Shown: positions 25,968 to 34,820 of the stretch, one piece after another | Position numbering within the stretch: position 1 is the first letter of the stretch | Layout of the letters: every line of letters begins with the position of its first letter | Origin: VRUE01 sp963819755 | Lineage (GTDB): Bacteria; Actinomycetota; Thermoleophilia; Solirubrobacterales; 70-9 | Direction of reading: 5' to 3' | DNA: 64,000 bases | NCBI GenBank assembly: GCA_963819755.1 | Contig: CAWFXB010000001.1 | Coordinates: 372,001 to 436,000, forward strand | Notes under the pieces: model-generated | What the model was told of the DNA's origin: nothing | The model's input: only the letters and a program-made list of their open reading frames with translations | Databases searched by the model: none | Made by a program: the position numbers and the translations under genes

Positions 25968-26699
25968 ATGAGAAGGCTTTCACTTTCAGGTGGGGCGATC
26001 CCCGTCCTCCTCGCGGTTTGTCCCGCTGCGCTCTGCCTGCTGGCTGTGTCGGCACAGCCGGCCGGTGCGCATGGCTCGTGCGATCAGCGAGGGCACGCGC
26101 GCTCCTCCCACCGGTACGCGCCCCGGGCCTACATGCACCACGACGAGCACGGCGACGGACACGGCTGCGGCGGTCACGACGACGATCATCACGGCAACGA
26201 CGACCACGGGGGCTTCTCGCCGCCATGTACCACCTACCTCCCCGGCGCTTCCCGGGAAGTGCCTACGAACACGATCGAAGGAACTCCCGGCCCGGACAAG
26301 ATCGTCGGCACGAACGGTCCGGACCTCATCTACGGGTTCGGTGGTGCGGACAGGATCTACGGCGGTGGAGGCGACGACCATGTCATCGGCGGCCCCGGCG
26401 ACGACCGGATCGATGGCGCCAACGGTGACGACAACCTCTGGGGAGGCCCTGGCGACGACTCGATCCGGGGTGCGAACGGAAGTGATCACGTCGTCGGCGG
26501 GAACGGCCACGACCGGCTGGACGGTGGCGCCGGCTGCGACAACATGCTCGGCGGCTCCGGCGACGACGAACTCGAGGGCGGCCCCGACGTCGACAAGCTC
26601 GACGGCGACAATGCCGCGCCCGCCTTCGGATTCGGCACCGCGGACTCCTGCGACGGTGGCCCCGGAGACGACCTCTTCGTCAACTGCGAGCTGCCATAG
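25968..26699 (+). CDS. Secreted RTX-type calcium-binding repeat protein with His/Asp-rich segment
   Basis: This 243-residue protein starts at ATG 25968 after GGGAG. A signal peptide (residues about 8-33, ending QPAGAHG) is followed by a His/Asp/Gly-rich stretch (about 52-80, including HHDEHGDGHGCGGHDDDHH). Then come about eight GGxGxDxxx nonapeptide repeats (GGGGDDHVIGGPGDDRIDG and so on), the calcium-binding parallel beta-roll of RTX proteins. No type I secretion operon or enzymatic domain is present. The His-rich segment probably binds transition metals. Confidence 0.85.
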   Translation: MRRLSLSGGAIPVLLAVCPAALCLLAVSAQPAGAHGSCDQRGHARSSHRYAPRAYMHHDEHGDGHGCGGHDDDHHGNDDHGGFSPPCTTYLPGASREVPTNTIEGTPGPDKIVGTNGPDLIYGFGGADRIYGGGGDDHVIGGPGDDRIDGANGDDNLWGGPGDDSIRGANGSDHVVGGNGHDRLDGGAGCDNMLGGSGDDELEGGPDVDKLDGDNAAPAFGFGTADSCDGGPGDDLFVNCELP

Positions 26700-26741
26700 C
26701 CATGGAGCGGCTCGCAGTTGACCCGGCCGAGTCGGGCTCGT

Positions 26742-27907
26742 CTAGTAGGGAGCGCCGACCGCTTTGGCCCATTCCTTATCGACGTGGAGCTGCCCGCTCT
26801 TGTCGGTGTCGACGATCACCACGGTGGCCGGCTGGCGATTGCCGTTGCTCGGGTCGATCCTGACCGAACCGGTCCAACCCTGCCAGCCTTTGACCCCATC
26901 GAGGGCTTTGGTGAGCTTGCCCGGGGCGGTGCCGCCGGCCTTCTTCGCGCCGTCGGCGAGGAAGTTGAGCGAGTCGTAGGTGTAGGGGCTCCAGGTGCCG
27001 GGTGCACTGCCGAATTCTTCTTCGTACTCGCCGGCCTTGGCGGCCGCGCCAGAGAAGTCCTGCGGCGCCGGCACGCCGACCACCGGGCACGCCCGCGCGG
27101 CCGCCACGCCAGCGGTTTCGACGAAGCCGGTGTCATATGAGGCGTAGTCGGCGACGCACTGGGCTTTCACCTTGCCCTGCTGCATCTCCTTGGCGATCAG
27201 CCCGCCCTCGGGGAAGTAGACGGCGGCGTAGATGACGTCGGGTCGGTGGCCGCGAGCTTGTCGACCACGTCGGTGTAGGACTTCTTGCCGGGCTGGACCT
27301 TCTCGTAAGCGGTCACCGTGACGCCGGCCTTTTCCAGCGACGCTTTCAGCGCTTTCGAGACCGAGACGGTGTAGTTCTGCGTCGGGTCGTAGGCGATCGC
27401 CACGGAGCCGGCGTGGAGCCAGTCGGTCAGTGCCCGCGAGGCAACCGGTGCGATCTGGTAGGTCATCGGCTGTAGGGTGAAGCCGAGGCCGTTGGTCGAC
27501 TGATCGGAGGTCAACCTGATCGGCACCAGGCCGGCCTTGAGGTAGAGCGGCAGGGTCTCGACGCCGACGCCGGAGTTGTAAGGGCCGACGATGCCGTCGA
27601 GGCCCGCGGCGATGGCGGATTTCGCCGCCTTCACACCGGTTGCCGGATCCGCCGCGTCGTCGATCGGCACGACTTCGACCTGCTTGCCGAGGATCCCGTC
27701 CGCCGCGTTGAGCTTCGTCGCCGCCAGTTCCGCGCCCATCAGCATGCCCTTGCCGAGGACCGACTGTTCGCCGGAGAGCGGCGCCTCGAGTCCCACCCGG
27801 AAGTTGCCGGAGCCGCTGTCGTCGGAGCTGGAGCCGCCACAGCCGGCGGCGAGGACGGCAAGCCCGGCGAGAGCGAGTGCTGCGGCAAGGCGGATCTGGT
27901 GTTTCAC
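26742..27907 (-). CDS. Branched-chain amino-acid-type ABC transporter substrate-binding lipoprotein, frameshifted near 27240
   Basis: Combined, the frames give a LivK-like lipoprotein of about 388 residues. It has signal and lipobox LAAGC, VGLEAPLSGEQSVLGKGMLMG, a GIVGPYNSGVGVET loop, then (after the shift) DVIYAAVYFPEGGLIAKEM and the C-terminal WTGSVRIDPSNGNRQPATVVIV. The junction reads GACCCGACG where GACCCGGACG is expected, one base lost at about 27240. Without it the protein stops at 27197. No permease or ATPase genes are adjacent, so it is an orphan binding protein. GTG 27907 is the start. Confidence 0.85.
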
Positions 27908-28011
27908 GACTGAGGGGTTCCTTTCGGGGAGCGGGCGCGAGCTCGGTGTCGAGTCGGTCCGCCGACCCTCTCACGCACGGCGGTCGGACGCGGTGAGGCC
28001 GGGCTCGCCGC

Positions 28012-28767
28012 TCATCCCGCGACCAGGCGCACGATCGCGGTCGTCCCGACCACGACGATCAGGCCTCGCAGCGCGTTGGGTGAGAGGCGGCGGCCGTAGT
28101 GGGCGCCGAGCTGGCCGCCGGCGACCGAGGAGACGGCGATGATCGCAACGGGCGCCCAGGCGACGTGCGCGGCGAAGACGAAGAGCAGGCCGGCGACGCC
28201 GTTGACCAGACCGACGAGGACGTTCTTGAGGCCGTTGGTCCGCTGCAGGCTCTGCGGCAGGGCGACGCCGAGAAACGCGAGCAACATGATCCCCTGTGCG
28301 GCGCCGAAGTAGCCGCCGTAGATGCCGGTCGCGTAAACGGCGAGCGGCGGGAGGATCCCGCGCTCGTGCCATGAGCCAACCGCGCCCGAGGCAAGCAGGC
28401 GATTGATCCGTGGCTGCAGGATCACGAGGACGAGCGCGACCGCGATGAAGGCTGGGACGATGGCCTTGAAGGCCGCAGAGGGCAGGGTCAGGAGGAGCAC
28501 GGCCCCGGTCGTCCCGCCGAGCAGCGAAGCGATGCCGAAGCGGATCGCGCGCGAACGCTGGCCCGCGAGCTCGCGACGGTAGCCCCAGGCCCCCGAGAGC
28601 GCGCCAGGAACGAGCCCGATCGTGTTGGAGACGTTCGCGGTCACCGGCGCGTAGCCGAATGCGAGGAGCACCGGGAAGGTGATCAGGGTCCCGCTGCCGA
28701 CGGCCGCGTTGACCGCTCCGGCCGCCAGCCCGGCGAGAGCGATGGCGAGGATCTCACCCCCGCTCAT
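28012..28767 (-). CDS. TauE/SafE-type sulfite/sulfonate exporter family permease
   Basis: This 251-residue membrane protein has about eight hydrophobic helices and the two TauE/SafE signatures: AVGSGTLITFPVLLAFGYAP near the N-terminus and its repeat TGIYGGYFGAAQGIMLLAFLG (about residue 145). Members export sulfite, sulfoacetate or related organic anions by proton coupling; the substrate is not predictable here. It is divergent from the alpha/beta-hydrolase at 28845, with 77 bases between them. Confidence 0.88.
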   Translation of the reverse strand: MSGGEILAIALAGLAAGAVNAAVGSGTLITFPVLLAFGYAPVTANVSNTIGLVPGALSGAWGYRRELAGQRSRAIRFGIASLLGGTTGAVLLLTLPSAAFKAIVPAFIAVALVLVILQPRINRLLASGAVGSWHERGILPPLAVYATGIYGGYFGAAQGIMLLAFLGVALPQSLQRTNGLKNVLVGLVNGVAGLLFVFAAHVAWAPVAIIAVSSVAGGQLGAHYGRRLSPNALRGLIVVVGTTAIVRLVAG

Positions 28768-28844
28768 CGCGGCTCGATGCAGTTTGCGCTCACGATCGCC
28801 GGGACTCTACGAAGGTGGACCCCGCGCGGCGCTAAGGTCTCCGC

Positions 28845-29777
28845 GTGGACGCGGCGAGGAGCTTCGAGGCCCACGAGGTCGACCTGCACGGTCACCGCGC
28901 GGTCTACCGCGTCGCCGGCAGCGGACCGACCGTGGTCCTGATCCATGGCATGGTCAACTCCTCGCGCCACTGGCAGGCGGTCGCCGAGCGGCTCGCCGGC
29001 TCCTACCGGGTGGTCGCGCCGGACCTGATCGGGCACGGCGACTCGGCGACGCCACGCGGCGACTACTCGCTCGGCGCCCACGCGGCAAGCATCCGCGACC
29101 TGCTTACGACGATCGGGGTGGAGCGGGCGACGATCGTCGGCCACTCGCTCGGCGGCGGCGTCGCGATGCAGTTCTTCTACCAATTCCCCCAGCGCACCGA
29201 GCGGCTGGTGCTGGTCTCCAGCGGTGGGCTCGGGCGCGAGGTGAGCCCGCTGCTGCGCGGGGCGGCGCTGCCCGGCGCCTCACCGCTGCTCCGCTTCGCC
29301 ACGCAGCGGCGACTGGTCGACGCGATCGACGCCGCCGCGGGGCGGTTGCGCAGCCGCGGCAATTCGAAGGGCGTCTACCTCGAGGCGGTCGCCCGGGCGT
29401 TGCGGCCGCTGCAGGAGCCTGGCTCGCGACGGGCGTTCCTGCAGACCCTGCGCTCGGTAATCGACGTCCACGGCCAGCACGTCAGCGCCGCCGACCGGCT
29501 CTACCTGCTCGGCGACATGGCGACCCTGATCGTCTGGGGCGAGCGCGACCGGACGATCCCGATCGAGCACGGGCGCGCCGCCCATGAGGCGATCCCGCAC
29601 TGCCGCTTCGAGACGCTGCCGCGTGCCGCCCACTTCCCCCTTCTCGAAGACCCAGAGGGACTCGCCACCACGCTCGCCGATTTCCTCGCGACGACGGCAC
29701 CCGTGCGGATCGACGATTCCGAATGGGCCGCCGTGATCGCCCAGCAGGCGAAGAGCCGGCTGCGCGCAGTGGCCTAG
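28845..29777 (+). CDS. Alpha/beta-fold hydrolase
   Basis: This 310-residue hydrolase shows HGMVNSSRHW (oxyanion), GHSLGGG with nucleophile Ser (about 104), the acid in GERDRTI and His in AAHFPLLEDP. GTG 28845 sits six bases after TAAGGT, so a leaderless start is likely. The NUDIX gene begins 4 bases after its stop, so the two form an operon. The sequence resembles esterase and C-C hydrolase members, with no specific substrate clue. Confidence 0.85.
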   Translation: MDAARSFEAHEVDLHGHRAVYRVAGSGPTVVLIHGMVNSSRHWQAVAERLAGSYRVVAPDLIGHGDSATPRGDYSLGAHAASIRDLLTTIGVERATIVGHSLGGGVAMQFFYQFPQRTERLVLVSSGGLGREVSPLLRGAALPGASPLLRFATQRRLVDAIDAAAGRLRSRGNSKGVYLEAVARALRPLQEPGSRRAFLQTLRSVIDVHGQHVSAADRLYLLGDMATLIVWGERDRTIPIEHGRAAHEAIPHCRFETLPRAAHFPLLEDPEGLATTLADFLATTAPVRIDDSEWAAVIAQQAKSRLRAVA

Positions 29778-29781
29778 CCAG

Positions 29782-30264
29782 GTGGCGGCGAAGGAAAGCG
29801 CCGGCGTGCTCCTCTTCCGCAACCGGGCTGCGCCAGCGCTGCTCCTCGTCCATCCCGGCGGGCCGTTCTGGGCGAAGAAGGACCTCGGTGCCTGGACGAT
29901 CCCGAAGGGCGAACCAGACCCGGGGGAGGAATTGCGGCGATGCGCGTTGCGTGAGATGGGGGAGGAGCTGGGACCGGGCGCGCCCGGTCTCGACCCTGGA
30001 GATCTGATCGAGCTTGGATCGATCCGTCAGAAGGGCGGCAAGCTCGTCCACGCCTGGGCCGCCGAGGCCGAGTTCGACCCAGCGGCGCTGGCGAGCAACA
30101 GCTTCGAGCTCGAGTGGCCGCCGCGCTCCGGTAGCCACCAGGAGTTCCCCGAGGTCGACCGGGCGGCATGGTTCGACCCGGAGGAGGCGCGCCTCAAGAT
30201 CCTGCCGGCGCAGGCCGAGCTGATCGACCGGCTGATCGCCGCGCTCGGAGAGGCCCGGCGTTAG
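29782..30264 (+). CDS. NUDIX hydrolase
   Basis: This 160-residue NUDIX protein has the complete box GEPDPGEELRRCALREMGEELG (Gx5Ex7REUxEExGU) at residues about 40-61. It begins AGVLLFRNRAAPALLLVHPGGPFWAKKD, typical of the MutT/Ap4A group that includes the WTIPKGE strand. It would hydrolyse a nucleoside diphosphate linked to another moiety. It starts at GTG 29782 right behind the hydrolase gene and ends 7 bases before a strong hairpin. Confidence 0.88.
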   Translation: MAAKESAGVLLFRNRAAPALLLVHPGGPFWAKKDLGAWTIPKGEPDPGEELRRCALREMGEELGPGAPGLDPGDLIELGSIRQKGGKLVHAWAAEAEFDPAALASNSFELEWPPRSGSHQEFPEVDRAAWFDPEEARLKILPAQAELIDRLIAALGEARR

Positions 30265-30270
30265 AAAGTC

Positions 30271-30319
30271 AGTGCGGTCGCCTTTTCAACCGGATAGCGG
30301 CAGGAAAGGCGACCGCACT
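30271..30319 (+). terminator. Hairpin terminator after the hydrolase-NUDIX pair
   Basis: AGTGCGGTCGCCTTT (30271-30285) pairs with AAAGGCGACCGCACT (30305-30319), a perfect 15-bp stem with a 19-base loop, beginning 7 bases after the NUDIX stop. There is no long T-run beyond it. Confidence 0.7.
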
Positions 30320-30334
30320 CACTCCGACCAGACG

Positions 30335-30340
30335 TATACT
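30335..30340 (+). promoter_or_regulatory. -10 box TATACT for RDD gene, leaderless type
   Basis: TATACT at 30335-30340 lies 8 bases before ATG 30349. No -35 consensus or Shine-Dalgarno was seen, so transcription probably starts at or next to the start codon. Confidence 0.5.
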
Positions 30341-30348
30341 CGGCCGCA

Positions 30349-31395
30349 ATGGCTGACGGTCCCGATCCCCCGACTCCGCTGCCGCTTTCAGTGCGGCTGC
30401 TCGGCGCCGGCGTGCGCGGCGCCCGTTCGGTCGGCAAGGCGGCGGGAATCGACCGGGCGGTCGAGGCTGCCGCCGAGGAGGCGATGGTCGCCGCGGTCGA
30501 GAGCGAGGCGGTGGAGCGCGCGCTGGTGAGGGTTCTGCAGGGGCCGCTGGTCGAGGAAGCGGCCCGCGGTGCGCTGGAGAGCGACACGGTGAAGCAGGCC
30601 CTGATCGATGCGCTCGACAGCGAGATGGTCGACGAGGTCTGGCGGCGCTTGCTCGCCAGCGACGAGGCGCAGCGCCTGGTCGAGCGGATCGCCGAGGCGC
30701 CCGAGCTGCGCGCCGCGATCAGCGCCCAGAGCGTCGGCTTCATCGAGGACATCGGCCACACGATCGGCGATGTGACCCGGCGTTTGGACGGCGTGATCGA
30801 GCGCATCGCGCGACGGGTCGTCTTCCGCAAGCGCCGCACCGAGCCGACCGAGCGCGCCGGGGCGCTCACCCGCGGCCTGGCCTTCGGGCTCGACCTGCTG
30901 ATCGTCAACCTCGCCTTCTCCGGCCTGGCCGCGATCGTGGCTTTGATCGGCTCTTTCTTCTCCGGCACCGGCAACGGCGTCTCCGGCTTTGCCCTCGCCG
31001 TCGGCAGCGTCACCTGGATCGCCCTGGGCTCGCTCTACCTGGTCGTCTTCTGGTCGCTCGCCGGACAGACTCCTGGCATGCGCTTCTTCGGCATCAGGCT
31101 CGGCACCGACGGTCGTGGCCTGCCACCGCGAAAGTCGCTGCGGCGTCTGGTCGGCCTCTTCCTCGCCGCGATCCCATTCGGCCTCGGCTTCCTGGGCATC
31201 CTCTTCGACCAACGGCGCCGCGGCTGGCAGGACCGCTTGGCCGGCGTCGACGTCCTCTACGAGAGCCGTGAGCCGGCGGTGGCGCCGTGGTCGACCCTCG
31301 AAGCGCAGGCGCCGCTTGGCGCCGAGACGGCGAAGGCCCCGGGTTCCCGGAGCCTTCGTCCACAGCAGGTCTCTGGATCGCCGCTGCGCGGCTGA
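30349..31395 (+). CDS. RDD-family membrane protein
   Basis: This 348-residue protein has a cytoplasmic helical N-terminal half (residues 1-165; VERALVRVLQGPLVEEAARG-type helices). An RDD domain follows, with a helix at LTRGLAFGLDLLIVNLAF, a second helix at about 205-235 and the WSLAGQTPGMRFFGIRL signature. The R and D of the first RDD helix are present (TRGLAFGLD). The function of RDD proteins is mostly unknown; some are ion transporters. The tail is Ala/Pro-rich. Confidence 0.82.
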   Translation: MADGPDPPTPLPLSVRLLGAGVRGARSVGKAAGIDRAVEAAAEEAMVAAVESEAVERALVRVLQGPLVEEAARGALESDTVKQALIDALDSEMVDEVWRRLLASDEAQRLVERIAEAPELRAAISAQSVGFIEDIGHTIGDVTRRLDGVIERIARRVVFRKRRTEPTERAGALTRGLAFGLDLLIVNLAFSGLAAIVALIGSFFSGTGNGVSGFALAVGSVTWIALGSLYLVVFWSLAGQTPGMRFFGIRLGTDGRGLPPRKSLRRLVGLFLAAIPFGLGFLGILFDQRRRGWQDRLAGVDVLYESREPAVAPWSTLEAQAPLGAETAKAPGSRSLRPQQVSGSPLRG

Positions 31396-31405
31396 CCCGT
31401 GCTTC

Positions 31406-31798
31406 TCAGCCCCTCGGAACGGGGTTTCCTTCCGGGCCCTCGGCCAGCTTGTAGACGATGATGATCGAGAGGGCGAAGATCGCCAGCGACCAGAACGGGT
31501 AGGCGGGGATCGAGAGCAGCGCGGCGATCGCGTTGAGCGAGCCGACGAAGATGCCGACCCAGCGGCCGTATTCGCCGCCCGAGAAGAGCGAGAACGCGGC
31601 GATCAGCTCGAGCACGCCGATGATCAGGCTGACCCATCCCCAGGTATGCAGCCCGCTGATGATGAAGGTCGCGTTTTCGGTGAAGAACTTCGAATCGCCG
31701 ATCGCCGCAATCCCGTAGACGATGTTGAGCACACCGGCGATGAGGAGCAGGACACCGGCAAAGACCCACCAGCCGCTGATTAGGCCGTCTTCGTTCAT
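31406..31798 (-). CDS. Small four-helix membrane protein (DUF7144-like)
   Basis: This 130-residue protein has four hydrophobic helices (residues about 9-30, 48-72, 80-98 and 100-118) and the start SGWWVFAGVLLLIAGVLNIVYGIAAI. Such proteins are common in actinobacteria and have no assigned function. ATG 31798 is preceded by GAAAGGGTTACTC, with a weak AAGGG Shine-Dalgarno. It is convergent with the RDD gene, 10 bases apart. Confidence 0.75.
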   Translation of the reverse strand: MNEDGLISGWWVFAGVLLLIAGVLNIVYGIAAIGDSKFFTENATFIISGLHTWGWVSLIIGVLELIAAFSLFSGGEYGRWVGIFVGSLNAIAALLSIPAYPFWSLAIFALSIIIVYKLAEGPEGNPVPRG

Positions 31799-31933
31799 GA
31801 GTAACCCTTTCGGTGAAGAGGAGAGACAGAGAATGCCAGGAGCAGCTTCTGTCTATATCAAGTGTTTCCTGCAACGAATGCCCGCTCGGCCAATCTCGCT
31901 TGCAAAAGTCATCCTTCTGGCACCCTTGCGCCG

Positions 31934-32803
31934 ATGAATGGGGCGATGAGACCGCTGGCGCGAGGAGCGCTTGCCGCTTTGACGGCGCTCACCGCATTGC
32001 TTCCGACCGCCGCGCAGGCCGCGCCGCTGCCGGTGCATGAGCTGAACGCGCCGTTCCCTGCTCTCGCTCGGCCCCTGCGCGCTCCCGGACGGGGCCCGGC
32101 ATTGCCCTTCGGAGAAGGCCCACGGGCTGGGGCCAGCAGCGTCCGCGTGCTCAACTCCGCCGAAGACGGTGCGCGCACCAACGGCAGGATCTTCGGGATC
32201 GACCCCGTCACGGGTCCCTACTCGTGCTCGGGCACGGCGTTGAACACGCCGAGTCACTCGATCGTCCTCACGGCGGGGCACTGCGTGATCGAAAAGGGGG
32301 TCGAGGGAAAGCAGCTCACCTTCGTTCCCGCCTACGACCACGGCAACCGTCCCTTTGGGACCTTCGATGCCCAGTCCATATATGTGATGCCTCAATGGCG
32401 CCATCGGGAAAATCCCGACTTCGACGTCGCGGCCCTGCGGGTCAAGCCGAACGAGCTCGGCGAGCTCACCGATGTCGTCGGCGCCCGCGGCTACGCCACC
32501 GGGAAATCCCGGCGCGGCGCCTTCCAGATCTTCGGCTACCCGGCGGCGCGCGCCGAGGGGGAAGAGCTGCGCAGCTGCCGCGCCCACGGCCTCGGGCTCG
32601 ACCCGCTCACCGACCGCTTCTCCGGTCCGCCGACCATGCCGGCCTCCTGCGACATGGCCGCCGGCTCCAGCGGTGGCGCCTGGCTCTTCGACGGCGAATT
32701 CGTCAGCGGCGTCACCAGCTACAGCTACCAGGGCCGGCCGACCCAGCTCTTCTCGCCCTACTTCGGCCCCGAAATCGGCGCCTTCCTGCGGCAACTGCCA
32801 TGA
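31934..32803 (+). CDS. Secreted trypsin-like serine protease
   Basis: This 289-residue chymotrypsin-fold (S1) protease has a signal peptide (about 1-28, ending AAQA) and a propeptide-like linker. The triad is His in LTAGHC (about 115), Asp in NPDFDVAAL (about 160) and Ser in AAGSSGGAW (about 240), with a Cys pair around them. ATG 31934 is chosen for the signal peptide; an earlier in-frame start would add residues before it. A paralogue is at 58989. The haloalkane dehalogenase gene starts 8 bases after its stop. Confidence 0.86.
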   Translation: MNGAMRPLARGALAALTALTALLPTAAQAAPLPVHELNAPFPALARPLRAPGRGPALPFGEGPRAGASSVRVLNSAEDGARTNGRIFGIDPVTGPYSCSGTALNTPSHSIVLTAGHCVIEKGVEGKQLTFVPAYDHGNRPFGTFDAQSIYVMPQWRHRENPDFDVAALRVKPNELGELTDVVGARGYATGKSRRGAFQIFGYPAARAEGEELRSCRAHGLGLDPLTDRFSGPPTMPASCDMAAGSSGGAWLFDGEFVSGVTSYSYQGRPTQLFSPYFGPEIGAFLRQLP

Positions 32804-32810
32804 TCGCGGC

Positions 32811-33686
32811 GTGAGCGTCGAGGCGGTGAGAACGCCGGAGGAGAGCCTGCGGGGGCTGCCGGACTTTCCCTTCGAGTCGAGCTACCACGAGGTGGACGGG
32901 CTGCGGCTCGCCTACCTCGACGAGGGGGAGGGGAGACCGGTCGTCTTCTTCCACGGCGAGCCGACCTGGTCGTTCCTCTGGCGTAAGGTGATCCCGCCGG
33001 TGCGCGACGCCGGCTACCGCTGCATCGCCCCCGACTACGCCGGCTTCGGCCGCTCCGACAAGCCCACCGACCTCGACTGGTACACCTACGACCGCCACGT
33101 CGAGCTGATGTCGGCGCTGCTCGAGGAGCTCGACGTGCGTGACGCCACCGTCGTCGTCCACGACTGGGGCGGGCCGATCGGGCTGCGGCTCGCGGTCGAG
33201 CACCCCGACCGCTTCTCGCGCCTGGTGATCATGGACACCGGTCCCTTCACCGGCCACCAGAAGATGAGCGAGACCTGGCTCAAATTCCGCGACTATGTCC
33301 GCCGCACCCCCGACGTGCCGGCCGGCTTCCTGGTCAAGGCCGGCTGCAAGAACGACCCCGGCGACGATGTGATTGCCGCCTACGAGGCTCCCTTCCCAAA
33401 CCCTGAATCGAAGGCAGGCACCCGCGCCTTCCCGCTGATCATGCCGACCGAGCCCGACGCTCCGGGTGCGGCTGAGGGCAGGCGGGTGGCGGACGCGCTG
33501 CGAACGGACGAGCGCCCAACGCTGGTCCTCTGGGCGGACTCCGACCCAGCCCTGCCGCTCTCGGTGGGGGAGCAGGTCTCCTCGCGACTCAACTTCCCGG
33601 CCCCACGGGTGATCGAGAATGCCGGCCACTTCCTCCAGGAGGACGCGGGCGAGGAGATCGGCCGGATCATCGCCGGCTGGCTCTAG
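32811..33686 (+). CDS. Haloalkane dehalogenase (DhlA/DhaA-like)
   Basis: This 291-residue alpha/beta-hydrolase has Asp as nucleophile in VVHDWGGPIG (about residue 115), the neighbouring Trp for halide binding, HGEPTWSFLWR in the oxyanion/halide site, the acid in LWADSDPALP and catalytic His in ENAGHFLQED. The Asp nucleophile separates dehalogenases from the Ser esterases elsewhere in the window. It would hydrolyse C-halogen bonds to alcohols. GTG 32811 is the start. The stop lies in a CTAG shared with the convergent phosphoesterase gene. Confidence 0.88.
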   Translation: MSVEAVRTPEESLRGLPDFPFESSYHEVDGLRLAYLDEGEGRPVVFFHGEPTWSFLWRKVIPPVRDAGYRCIAPDYAGFGRSDKPTDLDWYTYDRHVELMSALLEELDVRDATVVVHDWGGPIGLRLAVEHPDRFSRLVIMDTGPFTGHQKMSETWLKFRDYVRRTPDVPAGFLVKAGCKNDPGDDVIAAYEAPFPNPESKAGTRAFPLIMPTEPDAPGAAEGRRVADALRTDERPTLVLWADSDPALPLSVGEQVSSRLNFPAPRVIENAGHFLQEDAGEEIGRIIAGWL

Positions 33687-34783
33687 GGAGCCGCCCGGGA
33701 GCCTGGCCCGATTTTCGTAAGTTGATCTCTGCTGCGGCCCAGCAGCAATTTCACCCGCTTCGGGGGGCCGTCGTCGCCAAGCCACGTGATCGTGCCCGGC
33801 CAGTAGGGGCCCGGTGGGGTGCCAGGGCGATGGAAGGCCGAGGCGAAGACCCAGCTCCCGGTGTTATGAAGGCGCCCCCCGCCAGGCAGGCTCCAGGTTT
33901 CCTCGTCTTTTTCAGGACCGGCTCGGTGGGTATGACCGGTGATCACCTGCACGCTCAAGAGGCCCAATCGCGCAGACATCTCAGTGGCTGCGTCGACTCC
34001 GCTGCGGGTTATCGCCTCGGGGCTGAGGTCGGCGTCGAACCCCGCCCGCAGGAGCCGGTTGATGGTCCACACGGTCGCGGGCACCGCGGCGCGCAACGCA
34101 GCGTGGCGGATCCATCTGCGATTGCCGTTGCTACTCGAGAGTGAGCGCCATGCTCGTTCGGAGGGGCGGGCATTGCCCCAGACCGAGCCCCCCTGCGCCA
34201 ACCCGTAGGTGAAGCCGTAGACGGGCTGCAAGACATGCTCGTAGTCGGCAGGCTTGGGGCGAGTGGGCAGCGGGCGCAGGGTGCGCATCGTCGCTGCAGC
34301 CGCGACGCACTCCATCCGTGGCAGGCTCATGTGGCAGTCCATGTAGTGGCCGTGGGTGGCGTAGACGTCCTCGCGCAGCCAGATTCCCGGGTAGGCGATC
34401 CGCAGCTCTGCCCCGCCGAGCCAGCCGGCGATCCGCGACGCCGCCTCGCCGGCCGGCTCGGCGTGGTGCTCCAGGTCGAGCGGCTTGCCGACGAGGGCGA
34501 GCCGCTCCAGCAGGGGCTCGGCGAGCCGGTGATCGTGGTTCCCGGGCACCAGGATCACAGGCCGCCCCGCCATCGCCTCGCCCAACTCCTCGAAGAAGGC
34601 CTGGGCGCTCTCCAGCACGCTGGCGAGTGGCAGTTCGCGCAGCTCCAGCACGTCGCCGAGCAGGACCACTCGCTCCGCCGAGGCGAGCTCATCGAGCAGG
34701 ACGCGGCGGATCCCGGCGTCGCGCAGCAGGTCCTCGCCGAAGGCGCTGCCGAGGTGGAGGTCGGAGACGATCGCGGTTCGCAT
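33683..34783 (-). CDS. Calcineurin-like metallophosphoesterase
   Basis: This 366-residue phosphoesterase has all five metal-site blocks: SDLHLG (start), GDVLE, GNHDHR, a central ATHGHYMD and GHTHRAG. ATG 34783 is preferred over TTG 34792 because TAAGTT (34797-34792) lies just upstream, leaving an 8-base or shorter leader. The middle insert (YEHVLQPVYGFTYGLAQGG) is unusual for small UDP-diacylglucosamine hydrolases. The substrate is unknown. Its promoter is back-to-back with that of the hydrolase at 34821. Confidence 0.85.
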   Translation of the reverse strand: MRTAIVSDLHLGSAFGEDLLRDAGIRRVLLDELASAERVVLLGDVLELRELPLASVLESAQAFFEELGEAMAGRPVILVPGNHDHRLAEPLLERLALVGKPLDLEHHAEPAGEAASRIAGWLGGAELRIAYPGIWLREDVYATHGHYMDCHMSLPRMECVAAAATMRTLRPLPTRPKPADYEHVLQPVYGFTYGLAQGGSVWGNARPSERAWRSLSSSNGNRRWIRHAALRAAVPATVWTINRLLRAGFDADLSPEAITRSGVDAATEMSARLGLLSVQVITGHTHRAGPEKDEETWSLPGGGRLHNTGSWVFASAFHRPGTPPGPYWPGTITWLGDDGPPKRVKLLLGRSRDQLTKIGPGSRAAP

Positions 34784-34820
34784 TGAGGGCAAACTTAGCT
34801 GTCCGCTCTAAGCTGCCCGG

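Noticed and set aside
31934..33686. Protease and haloalkane dehalogenase as one functional system
   Set aside because: They are only neighbours 8 bases apart on the same strand; one is secreted, the other cytoplasmic, and nothing in the sequence links their substrates.
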